Below the pieces are notes generated by a model. The model ran no database searches and was not told the DNA's origin. It saw only the letters and a list, made by a program, of their open reading frames with translations. From Fidelibacterota bacterium (lineage in GTDB: Bacteria; Fidelibacterota; UBA2242; JAFGTP01), in contig JAIPJV010000095.1 of the NCBI GenBank assembly GCA_021734005.1, positions 1-7,487 of the forward strand: DNA of 7,487 nucleotides. Direction: 5' to 3'. Positions 1-6,537 of this stretch are shown piece after piece; position 1 is the stretch's first letter; each line of letters begins with the position of its first letter. The position numbers and the translations under genes were made by a program.

Positions 1-1780
1 CTCCAACAACATCGCTGGCCGGATCAAAGCTTCCATTCTCAATCTGGGCCGACATGTTAACCTGAAAGGTTACTGTAGTTGCCGGTTCTCCACATGTATA
101 TTCGGGGAAGGGCAAGCGATCATCAGTATTTTGCTCACCAAAGCAGTCGATTTCAGGATCAAAAGTAGAATTCGCATCATCAATAGTCAAATTTCTGTTT
201 TCTGCAAATCCAGCTTCATTATCAAGGCTGTTGATTCCATATTTATAGGTTACTTCTTTGGATTGACCTGCTGTGTAAAGAATATCAGTTGTATAGATAT
301 CATCTCCGGCTGTTTCATCACCGTGGGTTCCGTCATCATACATTTTATATTCTTCAGGTGCGGCACCCCAGTCCCACCATTGACCAAAGAGGCCATTAAT
401 GTAAACTGCATCAATTTCATCTACAGTACTGATAGTATCAGCATCTGTCTGAGAGTCAATGAGGGCTTCGCCTGCATTGAGGGCATTTATTGCAGAGCTA
501 ATATCAACGGTAAAGTAGGTTGTAACATCCTGAGTCACAATGTCTTCCATACCAACATTGTTGAAGAAAACAGTATCAAGAGCAACTTCTACGTAGCCAT
601 CACCGTCGGAATCTGTATAATCATGATCCATTGGGATAGTAAAACTGCGATTATCAATACTTTCCCACATATCGCCAGAATCATCACCAGGTACAATTAC
701 AAATTTATATTCATGTCCTCCACCCAGAGCAAGGCTGTCCATTTCTTTGGAATAAGTATATAATCCATCAGTAGCAGGGTCTTCAGTTAATTGATCAGCT
801 TCACCTGACCAGTCATTAAGGGCTCCTCTAACTATAGCTATATCACCATTACCAGGCTGAAAATTACCGTTCATCAACTGAATGCTCATATCAACCCAAA
901 AATATATTTCAGCATCTACAACAGCATTGGGATTGAAATCATCCCACCAGACAAGTGGAATTTCGCTATCGCCTTCGACAACATCATAAGTGCGATTAGA
1001 TCTACCTTCAGCAACATCCCAGTTGCCGTTTAAGCGATATTTGTATTCAATAGTACCAGTATCAACAGCAACAGTTGTTGTATATACTGAATCACCATCA
1101 AGATCCTGAAGTTGATACAGGCTTGTTCCCCATCCTGCAAAGTCACCAGTTACATCAACAAAATCACCGGAGGGGTCAAAAGTACCATTTTCAATCTGAG
1201 CTGCCATATTAACCTGAAAAGTAACATGACCAAGAGGTTTGTCTTCAGCTATAACAATGTCGTCAACTTCCCAGGTCTTGCTTTCATCAGCAGTAGAAGT
1301 ATACTTAAAAGCAACGTAGGTAGTTCCAGGAGTGTAAGATGAAAGATCAATATTACCTGATGAAGCCCAGTTAAAACTACCGCTTGACCAGGTAGCCTGA
1401 TCAGTAATATTTGTCCAGGTACCCTGAGTTGATGGATCACTGCTACCATCATAATCTGTTGAAACCATTAGTTGAAGATCAGGACCGGGATAATTGCATG
1501 CATTTTGAAAATACATGATTGGATTTTCATAATCAGCAGGCACGAATCCTGGCGATATCAACCAATCTTCATTTTCATTACTACCGCCATCATAACCACT
1601 CATTTTGGCAAAATAATCATTATCATAGTCATCCTGATACCAGGTCTGGCTACCAGTAACACTATACTGTGTCCAGGAGCCAAGACCACCATTAAATGTT
1701 TCGCTATTGATTACTGCTCCAAAACTGATAACAGAAGCTGACAATAGCAAAAGCATTAATACAGTTAACTTTCTCTTCAT
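1..1780 (-). CDS. Secreted choice-of-anchor-J / starch-binding-like repeat protein (3' end beyond window)
   Basis: 593 codons are visible and the frame is still open at the window edge, so the C-terminus is missing. The ATG at 1778-1780 is fixed by a strong AAAGGAGG six bases upstream and by a signal peptide (KRK, then a hydrophobic stretch to about residue 21). Residues about 25-178 look like a cleaved-adhesin/choice-of-anchor-J jelly roll: SETFNGG at the start, EDWLISP in the middle, a closing WEVDDIVI. Then come Ig-like modules of the type repeated in Bacteroidota exported glycan-active proteins: 185-281 (VTFQVNM, VTGDFAGWG, EYKYRLNGNW, SNRTYDV), 290-408 (WVDMS, EYKFVI, DNRSFTI), 419-533 (FTVDIS, YDDGTHGDETAGDDIYTT, ENRNLTI) and the first 25 residues of another at 569-593. 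Acidic D-x-DGD segments suggest calcium sites. No catalytic domain is visible; one could lie in the missing part. Adhesion or glycan binding outside the cell is an inference. A sorting domain would be expected at the unseen C-terminus. Confidence 0.85.
   Translation of the reverse strand, partial: MKRKLTVLMLLLLSASVISFGAVINSETFNGGLGSWTQYSVTGSQTWYQDDYDNDYFAKMSGYDGGSNENEDWLISPGFVPADYENPIMYFQNACNYPGPDLQLMVSTDYDGSSDPSTQGTWTNITDQATWSSGSFNWASSGNIDLSSYTPGTTYVAFKYTSTADESKTWEVDDIVIAEDKPLGHVTFQVNMAAQIENGTFDPSGDFVDVTGDFAGWGTSLYQLQDLDGDSVYTTTVAVDTGTIEYKYRLNGNWDVAEGRSNRTYDVVEGDSEIPLVWWDDFNPNAVVDAEIYFWVDMSIQLMNGNFQPGNGDIAIVRGALNDWSGEADQLTEDPATDGLYTYSKEMDSLALGGGHEYKFVIVPGDDSGDMWESIDNRSFTIPMDHDYTDSDGDGYVEVALDTVFFNNVGMEDIVTQDVTTYFTVDISSAINALNAGEALIDSQTDADTISTVDEIDAVYINGLFGQWWDWGAAPEEYKMYDDGTHGDETAGDDIYTTDILYTAGQSKEVTYKYGINSLDNEAGFAENRNLTIDDANSTFDPEIDCFGEQNTDDRLPFPEYTCGEPATTVTFQVNMSAQIENGSFDPASDVVG
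11..73 (-). repeat. FQVNM module repeat, copy 2
   Basis: Encodes VTFQVNMSAQIENGSFDPASD split here as residues 570-590 of the first gene; 17 of 21 residues match the copy at 1163-1225, with about three quarters nucleotide identity. Most nucleotide differences are at third codon positions, which points to an old domain duplication kept under selection rather than a recent DNA repeat. The copies start 384 codons apart, with two more divergent modules between them. Confidence 0.8.
1163..1225 (-). repeat. FQVNM module repeat, copy 1
   Basis: Residues 186-206 of the same protein, the opening strand region of the first starch-binding-like module (FQVNMAAQIENGTFDPSGD). It is the partner of the copy at 11-73. 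The intervening modules (from about residues 290 and 419) start with the related but weaker WVDMS and FTVDIS motifs. Confidence 0.8.
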
Positions 1781-1786
1781 AACTTT

Positions 1787-1794
1787 CCTCCTTT
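1787..1794 (-). promoter_or_regulatory. Strong ribosome binding site for the first gene
   Basis: Reads AAAGGAGG on the minus strand with a six-base spacer (AAAGTT) before the ATG at 1780-1778. It is the best Shine-Dalgarno in the window and decides the start. Confidence 0.9.
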
Positions 1795-1849
1795 AATTAG
1801 GTTCTATTAAAAATACTTGGATACATTCACAAAATTTGTTTTTTGACTT

Positions 1850-1860
1850 ACCTCCTTTCT
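1850..1860 (-). promoter_or_regulatory. Orphan Shine-Dalgarno-like sequence
   Basis: AGAAAGGAGGT on the minus strand, a near-perfect anti-16S match but with no start codon 5-12 bases downstream. The nearest candidates (GTG or ATG about 20-25 bases away) give peptides under ten codons. The core AAAGGAGG plus AAGT is shared with the functional site at 1781-1794, about 63 bases downstream. Confidence 0.35.
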
Positions 1861-1898
1861 TAAATAATTAGATAAAATATCCAGTTAAAGAATACATT

Positions 1899-1918
1899 AA
1901 CCGGTCATTTGTCCGGTT
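1899..1918 (-). terminator. Weak hairpin after the PorV-like gene, possible terminator
   Basis: AACCGG and CCGGTT can pair across an eight-base loop, beginning one base after the TAA stop. On the minus strand the stem is followed by AATGTATT rather than a clean T-run, so termination would be weak. Read on the plus strand the same hairpin is followed by TTTTT only if the stem-end Ts are counted, and no plus-strand gene leads into it. It could mark partial termination or protect the 3' end of the operon message. Confidence 0.35.
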
Positions 1919-1919
1919 T

Positions 1920-2936
1920 TTAGAAAACTACACAGGTTGCAAAGTGGTGAACATTGGTTAAATGATTAAAGGACTGAAAGGCATAGTCAAAATCAATGGA
2001 AATGCTGGATGGCACATCAAAACTAACACCGCTGCCAAAAGTCAACCCCTGTTCTCCTGATTCCTGGAACATATTCTTATAACCAGCACGTAGAGAAAAA
2101 AGATCGAAGATAGTATATTCAGCCCCAAAATTAGCCATCTTAACATTATCACTGGGATAGACACCATCACCAGTTATCCAAAGTTTATGAGTAGAATTAT
2201 CGATCAGCGGCATAGCAGCACCAATTCTAAAGGTTAAAGGCATATTCCATTTTTCAGTTCTGAGTTCAGCGATGATTTCTTCATTATTGCCATATACAGA
2301 TTCGTCAATATCGTGGTGAGTAAAAAGGTCTCTCCCTCTCATTTGCATCTTATTACCAAAATTATAGATGCTAATACCTAGTCTCATGTCATTGAAATTG
2401 GTGATGTATAAAGTTCCAACATCAATAGCAATTCCCTCGGCATCTTCATTATAAATGGAGTTGTTAATGTATTTTACAGTACCACCAATGCTAAACCTGT
2501 CAGTCAAATTACGGGCAAAGGAAGCTCCCAGAGCCAGATCACTTGCGGAAAAATATTCACCAGTTCCATATGGATTCTCGATTGTTGTAACTTCCATTTG
2601 ACCATAATCAACATAGGTCATTCCTAATCCAACTGTTCCCAATCCCGGCAACTGATAAGTGACTGAAGCAAACTGAATGTCAATTTCAGCAAACCATTTC
2701 AAATAGGTAAAATAAGCCATGTTTTGTTCTGTTCTTGACATTGCACCTGGATTCCAGAAAATAGCCGAACCATCATTTGCCAGACCTGTGTAGGCTCCAC
2801 CCATTGCAATTGCCCGTGGGCCCATCTCGATATTGAGAAACGGGGCTGCCGATGTTCCCACTTTGCTCTGAGCTTTCGCTGTTTGTAATGAAACAAGAAA
2901 GATCATTACTAATAAAATTGTGGTCACTTTTTTCAT
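1920..2936 (-). CDS. PorV/PorQ-family outer-membrane beta-barrel protein
   Basis: 338 residues. Signal peptide MKKVTTILLVMIFLVSLQTA with a likely cut after AKA (residue 22). The mature N-terminus has the family hallmark: GTSAAPFLNIEMGPRAIAMG followed by GAYTGLANDGSAIFWNPGAMS (residues 27-67), as in PorV/PorQ and UPF0164 proteins. The rest alternates amphipathic strands and turns (FASVTYQLPGLGTVGLGMTY, FGAEYTIFDLFSLRAGYKN) and ends in an aromatic residue, CVVF, as outer-membrane barrels do. In Bacteroidota, PorV binds type IX secretion cargo and carries it to the attachment complex; that role here is inferred from family membership and from the two upstream genes with sorting-type C-termini. 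The start at 2936 is preferred for its AGAGGT six bases upstream and the classic MKK signal start. An ATG at 2954, with its own AAAAAAGGT, would add six residues (MNRGIK). It lies 31 bases after the preceding gene, likely in the same operon. Confidence 0.9.
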   Translation of the reverse strand: MKKVTTILLVMIFLVSLQTAKAQSKVGTSAAPFLNIEMGPRAIAMGGAYTGLANDGSAIFWNPGAMSRTEQNMAYFTYLKWFAEIDIQFASVTYQLPGLGTVGLGMTYVDYGQMEVTTIENPYGTGEYFSASDLALGASFARNLTDRFSIGGTVKYINNSIYNEDAEGIAIDVGTLYITNFNDMRLGISIYNFGNKMQMRGRDLFTHHDIDESVYGNNEEIIAELRTEKWNMPLTFRIGAAMPLIDNSTHKLWITGDGVYPSDNVKMANFGAEYTIFDLFSLRAGYKNMFQESGEQGLTFGSGVSFDVPSSISIDFDYAFQSFNHLTNVHHFATCVVF

Positions 2937-2942
2937 TTTTAT

Positions 2943-2948
2943 ACCTCT
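2943..2948 (-). promoter_or_regulatory. Ribosome binding site for the PorV-like gene
   Basis: AGAGGT on the minus strand with a six-base spacer to the ATG at 2936-2934. A competing AAAAAAGGT at 2969-2961, overlapping the stop codon of the upstream gene, has the same spacing to an in-frame ATG at 2954-2952. The GAGG core favours the inner start. Confidence 0.6.
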
Positions 2949-2967
2949 ATTCATATAATTACCTTTT

Positions 2968-5900
2968 TTAGCGAATAATTGCAAATTTACCAACTTTATC
3001 ACCTATTTTTTTACTGGTTATATGATAAACATAAATTCCATAGGAGACATTTTTTCCAGAACTATTGGTCAGATCCCAATCAATGTTCCCATTGAATACA
3101 CTGCCAGTATTTTCCAGTTTCCTGACCAGATCGCCACGAACTGTAAATATTCTGATAACAGCATCTGAGGGGACATTAATAAAAGAGATCTTGTTGGGAT
3201 ATTGACCGGGCACGTCACTTGGATGATCCCAGGAAGATGTCAAAATATAAGGATTGGGAACTACGCTAAAATTTTCCCAGTTGGCTTTATCTTCAGTTAT
3301 ATTTTCCTGGGCTGCCTGGGTTGTGAAAGTATAAGAATCATCACTGCTGAATTGTACAGTGGTTGGCACAACTAAATAATCGCCTTTTTGATAACGATAT
3401 TTTTCAGTCAATCGCAAGTCATAAACCCACATTTCATCATCACCGGTTGACTTCCAGGTAATCTTAAAATTGCCGGTTTCTTCAAGTTCCATTGGAATTG
3501 TATATTCTACATAATCAGTGGTAATGGAAAAGGTCGTATCTACAGTTTCCGTTCCTGCAGTGATTTCCTGAGGGCTGGAAGCTTTTAGAAATACATTTAA
3601 ATAATAAAGTCCGGGCTGAAAAGTCGAATCTGCTGAATAAGTCACATATTTTGGATTGTCCTCAGTTGGTATATTTTCATCCTCCCAATACAGTTTTGTT
3701 GCTTCTCCAAATTCAAACATAGGAACATTACCAAAACCACTCACCCGGTCGGCTGAAACTGTACTATCAGGATCCTGCCAGTTTTGATAACCTCCAATAT
3801 CACCTGACTGGTTAGCCAGAAAATTGTCACTTTCAAAAGTCAATTTTACATACCATCCTGATTTATAGGGATAATTGTTGTTGGTTGTGTCCATTGTATC
3901 GGCAAACATAGGATAAATTATGAAGTCTTCACTATTGGATACTGGCCGAATGGCAAAATCAACAGGCTTGTTATTTAATAGGTTGACAATTCTAAAATTG
4001 GCCGGCTGTTTTTTTAATTTTACTGGAAATTGATTGTAAGCTACTGAAGTATCGGCAGTTGTATCTGAAAAAATAATTTTATATTTACAGGGATAATGTA
4101 AACCACTCAGGTCTGACAAACTGGTTTTAATTTTAGGATGATTGTAATCACTTCCAAACCATTTGACACTATCCTGTAAAATGTCAACCCTTTCAGCATT
4201 ATCAAGATTAAGGCGAAGCCCTTCAAAAACCTGAGAAGGCTGTCTAATAGCTGTATTATAATCGATTATAGTATCACCAGTAGTCTGATTAATCACTCCA
4301 TATGCTCTCGTATTTTTGAGAAAATATTTTACAGTAGAATCGGGAGTATAATTAGGATCATTAGAACTATCGTAAAAATATAATTTATATTCATTTTGAT
4401 CATTAATAGCAGTTGGATCCAAAATGCTAACCTTTATGTCACCAGTTGCCGGGCCCTCGTGATAAATACCATTATCAACAAGAGAGGGCGGTTCATAGCC
4501 CTTGCTATAAGGATTGGGAATCACTGATACAGTGTTTTTATCAAATACAAATTCATCGTTTTCTATGCTGATTTCTTTGTCACATTCAGACGGTAGTACA
4601 TTATAAAGAGAATCACCATGGTCAAAAGCCACGACCGCGTAAAAGTAGCGCTGTCCATTATTGACACTGGTATCTGTAAAAGCATATTCCAAACCGCTGT
4701 TATCTCCTAAATAAGGTGCAATTCCATTAGTACCATCCAGATAACTGCGAGTATATTCACCATTCATCAGATTAAATATTTCACCATTAGGCGATTCCAG
4801 ATTAATATTTAATTCATAGAGCCAGGGATGTTCTATATCCAGATTGACCTGGAAATCATCCCAGTTCATGGCCTCATCAAATTCAATTTCTGAACTTATC
4901 TGAGGATACATATTCAATCCCCATTTACTGTTGCCTACCATTTCCAGACTATCAATATAAAATTCCGCAGTATCAACCCATTCATCAGCAAGTACATCAA
5001 AACGATAATAAAAAACTCCATCCTGCAGATCAGCCGGCGCAGTAAAAGTTCTGCTAAAGGTCTGGATATCTTCGCTATTAGCAGTATTTTCTACACCATG
5101 CTGTTTAAATTCTTCAATTTTTTCATTGGGGCGATAGGCTCTATATCCCGGTGTAACTTCTATACTGGGATCATTTTCATAGACTTTTGTTTCCCAGGTA
5201 TAAGTCGCACCTGGCACAACTCTTTGTAACCTTTGATAGACTTCCTGGGTTAATATTTCAGCATCAGAAGCTTTGATATAATTAAAATAGATTGTAGCAC
5301 CACTGGCATTTTTTACATAAACTCTTACATTAGCAAGATCATTGACCAGATTACGGTAATATTTATATGTTGTTGTATCACTTCGCAGAGTACCTAATTT
5401 AAGTTTCTTTTCGACTCCCTTGTTTAGTTCTAAATAAATTTCTGCATCATCGGGAATGTTCTCACCGCCTGCTTTTATACTGATAGCAGCGCCCCAGACA
5501 TCTTCATCATTAGCAGGAATTCGCCAACTTTCGGGGAGGTCCCAGCCAACACCTGCAATAGTATCTGTGTTTACATCCATTTTCATCCAGCCGGTAGAGT
5601 CTTCTGAATAACCTTCTACCCAGGCAATATCAACAGCAGACTGATCGTAGAGTAAATTCCAATCCTGAATCTCACTGGAACTTTCAAAATCACCATATCG
5701 AATCTGATTACTGGTGCTTACATCCCAAAAATTGGATATATTAACCCGCAGTTTCTTATCAATTTCGCCATTATCATTTTCGCCATAGAATTGCATTGTT
5801 CCTGGTTGATATTTTTCCCATACTTCCGGATTGGTCAAATCGCCATTGGAATACTGATCAAATTCCGGGTTTTCGATCACATTCATGCCTGAGAGTGTAC

Positions 5901-6519
5901 CACTTTTTTTGGTATAATCCGTTTCACCTGTAGTTTTGAATCCTATACTCCAATCTTTTAATTGTCCAATATTTTTACTGCTATCAAAATCCGAGATATG
6001 CAATTTCCAGGTTCCCTGACTGGGTTGATCCATAAAATCGGCTCCCGCATCACTGACTGTTTCCCGGGGCTGAATATCAGGATGAAAGGGTGGCAAACTA
6101 TTTTCAAAAGTGTTATTACTCGTATTTGTGAATACCAGTGGAATTCCAAGGCCGCTGTTTCCCTTATAATGTCCTTCTATATCATTGATTTTATCGAAAA
6201 CCTTAAGTGGTTCATAATAAATGGGATTTCCCATACCATCTGTTATAGTATTGACTTCTTCAAATTTATGATCGGTGGCTTTGTAGATTTTGTAGCCTTC
6301 AAAATTATTCCATTTAGATTGATCATTAGGATATAATTTCTGTAAGATACTGTCAACATCATTTTCAGGTGCAGAATTCCAGTACAATTTTACGTAACCG
6401 TCTCCTGAAACAGCATTTAGCTCCGGTTCCGTAGGCGGCACGGATTCAATATACTGGCCAAATGCTGATGTACTGAATAGAACTAAACCAGAGAGTATAA
6501 ATTTAGTTAAATTGTTCAT
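2968..6519 (-). CDS. Large secreted multidomain protein with split P-domain, carbohydrate-binding-like domains and C-terminal FlgD-Ig sorting domain
   Basis: 1183 residues, complete. Signal peptide 1-21 (LSGLVLFSTSAFG). Residues 30-119 and about 596-637 resemble the two parts of a fibronectin-III-like domain (GDGYVKLYWNSAPE, NFEGYKIYKATD; then GLEYAFTDTSVNNGQRYFYA). Between them are a P-domain C-half (120-198: QGTWKLHISDFDSS, LKDWSIGF), jelly-roll carbohydrate-binding-like segments (about 214-528: NPEFDQYSNG; YGDFESS with IYFNYIKASDAE; VVPGATYTWETKVY with FYIDSLEMV) and a P-domain N-half (535-590: VNLDIEHPWLYELNINLESP). Residues 658-1040 are beta-rich, with VIPNPYSKGY at 666-675. The last 100 residues (VVPNPY to GKFAIIR) form a FlgD-Ig-like sorting-type domain paralogous to that of the upstream gene. 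No catalytic motif was recognised, so a structural, adhesive or glycan-binding surface role is the best guess. The gene starts 18 bases after the upstream stop and its TAA is followed closely by the PorV-like gene. Confidence 0.88.
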   Translation of the reverse strand: MNNLTKFILSGLVLFSTSAFGQYIESVPPTEPELNAVSGDGYVKLYWNSAPENDVDSILQKLYPNDQSKWNNFEGYKIYKATDHKFEEVNTITDGMGNPIYYEPLKVFDKINDIEGHYKGNSGLGIPLVFTNTSNNTFENSLPPFHPDIQPRETVSDAGADFMDQPSQGTWKLHISDFDSSKNIGQLKDWSIGFKTTGETDYTKKSGTLSGMNVIENPEFDQYSNGDLTNPEVWEKYQPGTMQFYGENDNGEIDKKLRVNISNFWDVSTSNQIRYGDFESSSEIQDWNLLYDQSAVDIAWVEGYSEDSTGWMKMDVNTDTIAGVGWDLPESWRIPANDEDVWGAAISIKAGGENIPDDAEIYLELNKGVEKKLKLGTLRSDTTTYKYYRNLVNDLANVRVYVKNASGATIYFNYIKASDAEILTQEVYQRLQRVVPGATYTWETKVYENDPSIEVTPGYRAYRPNEKIEEFKQHGVENTANSEDIQTFSRTFTAPADLQDGVFYYRFDVLADEWVDTAEFYIDSLEMVGNSKWGLNMYPQISSEIEFDEAMNWDDFQVNLDIEHPWLYELNINLESPNGEIFNLMNGEYTRSYLDGTNGIAPYLGDNSGLEYAFTDTSVNNGQRYFYAVVAFDHGDSLYNVLPSECDKEISIENDEFVFDKNTVSVIPNPYSKGYEPPSLVDNGIYHEGPATGDIKVSILDPTAINDQNEYKLYFYDSSNDPNYTPDSTVKYFLKNTRAYGVINQTTGDTIIDYNTAIRQPSQVFEGLRLNLDNAERVDILQDSVKWFGSDYNHPKIKTSLSDLSGLHYPCKYKIIFSDTTADTSVAYNQFPVKLKKQPANFRIVNLLNNKPVDFAIRPVSNSEDFIIYPMFADTMDTTNNNYPYKSGWYVKLTFESDNFLANQSGDIGGYQNWQDPDSTVSADRVSGFGNVPMFEFGEATKLYWEDENIPTEDNPKYVTYSADSTFQPGLYYLNVFLKASSPQEITAGTETVDTTFSITTDYVEYTIPMELEETGNFKITWKSTGDDEMWVYDLRLTEKYRYQKGDYLVVPTTVQFSSDDSYTFTTQAAQENITEDKANWENFSVVPNPYILTSSWDHPSDVPGQYPNKISFINVPSDAVIRIFTVRGDLVRKLENTGSVFNGNIDWDLTNSSGKNVSYGIYVYHITSKKIGDKVGKFAIIR
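2971..3273 (-). repeat. C-terminal sorting-type domain, downstream paralogue
   Basis: Residues 1083-1183 of the large protein: VVPNPY, KISFINVP, IRIFTVRGDLVRKL, YGIYVYH and the terminal GKFAIIR. It aligns along its whole length with the domain at 6541-6846. The region just before it (KGDYLVVPTTVQFSSDDSYT) also matches the sequence before the other copy, so the paralogy reaches slightly upstream of the domain. Confidence 0.8.
4735..6162 (-). other. Approximately 476-residue block interrupting the fibronectin-III-like domain
   Basis: Residues 120-595 of the large protein. Taking the block out joins DIEGHYKG to TNGIAPYLGDNSGLEYAF, which reads as a continuous family-type Fn3 segment. Within the block, in order: P-domain C-half (6162-5926), first part of a jelly roll (5880-5704), a complete jelly-roll-like domain (5700-5254), second part of the first jelly roll (5247-4936), P-domain N-half (4917-4750). 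Boundaries are judged by eye and could move by ten residues or so. An eight-base identity, AACAGCGG, encoding NSG in the same phase, occurs near both ends (6159-6152 and 4701-4694). Confidence 0.55.
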
Positions 6520-6524
6520 ATAGT

Positions 6525-6532
6525 ATCCCTTT
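6525..6532 (-). promoter_or_regulatory. Ribosome binding site for the large multidomain gene
   Basis: AAAGGGAT on the minus strand, the GGG ending seven bases before the ATG at 6519-6517. It sits within the 18-base gap after the upstream TGA. The match is moderate, but the signal peptide that follows supports this start. Confidence 0.6.
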
Positions 6533-6537
6533 ATTAA

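Larger units (their letters stand above)
1781..1919 (-). other. 139-base intergenic leader between the PorV-like gene and the repeat protein
   Basis: The longest gap between genes in the window. On the minus strand it holds, in order, a six-base-pair hairpin just after the upstream stop codon, an AT-rich stretch, an orphan AAAGGAGGT, and finally the true ribosome binding site. A weak sigma-70-like pair can be drawn (TTGTGA at 1832-1827, TTTAAT at 1811-1806), but the 15-base spacer is short and in AT-rich DNA this is close to chance. Whether the last gene has its own promoter or is co-transcribed cannot be decided from the sequence. Confidence 0.5.

Noticed and set aside
131..763. Open frame of 210 codons on the plus strand
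   Set aside because: It is fully inside the minus-strand secreted-protein gene, has no ribosome binding site and gives an Ile/Cys-rich composition without recognisable domains; it is a shadow of the real gene. The shorter plus-strand frames at 1112-1342 and 1472-1741 are the same.
1249..1452. Minus-strand 67-codon frame inside the first gene
   Set aside because: It is in a different phase from the choice-of-anchor-J protein and gives a Leu-rich, low-information sequence. The similar short minus-strand frames at 2699-2896 and 5958-6149 are rejected for the same reason.
1806..1832. Sigma-70-like promoter for the first gene
   Set aside because: The boxes (TTGTGA, TTTAAT) match partially with a 15-base spacer. 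In such AT-rich DNA this level of match is expected by chance, so it was not listed as a feature.
1899..1921. Plus-strand rho-independent terminator (hairpin followed by Ts)
   Set aside because: The T-run overlaps the stem end and no plus-strand gene runs into it. The hairpin is better seen as lying just downstream of the minus-strand PorV-like gene.
5962..6336. Plus-strand open frame of 124 codons
   Set aside because: It is antisense to the P-domain and fibronectin-III coding region of the large protein, where the minus-strand frame has clear family motifs. No start signal was seen.
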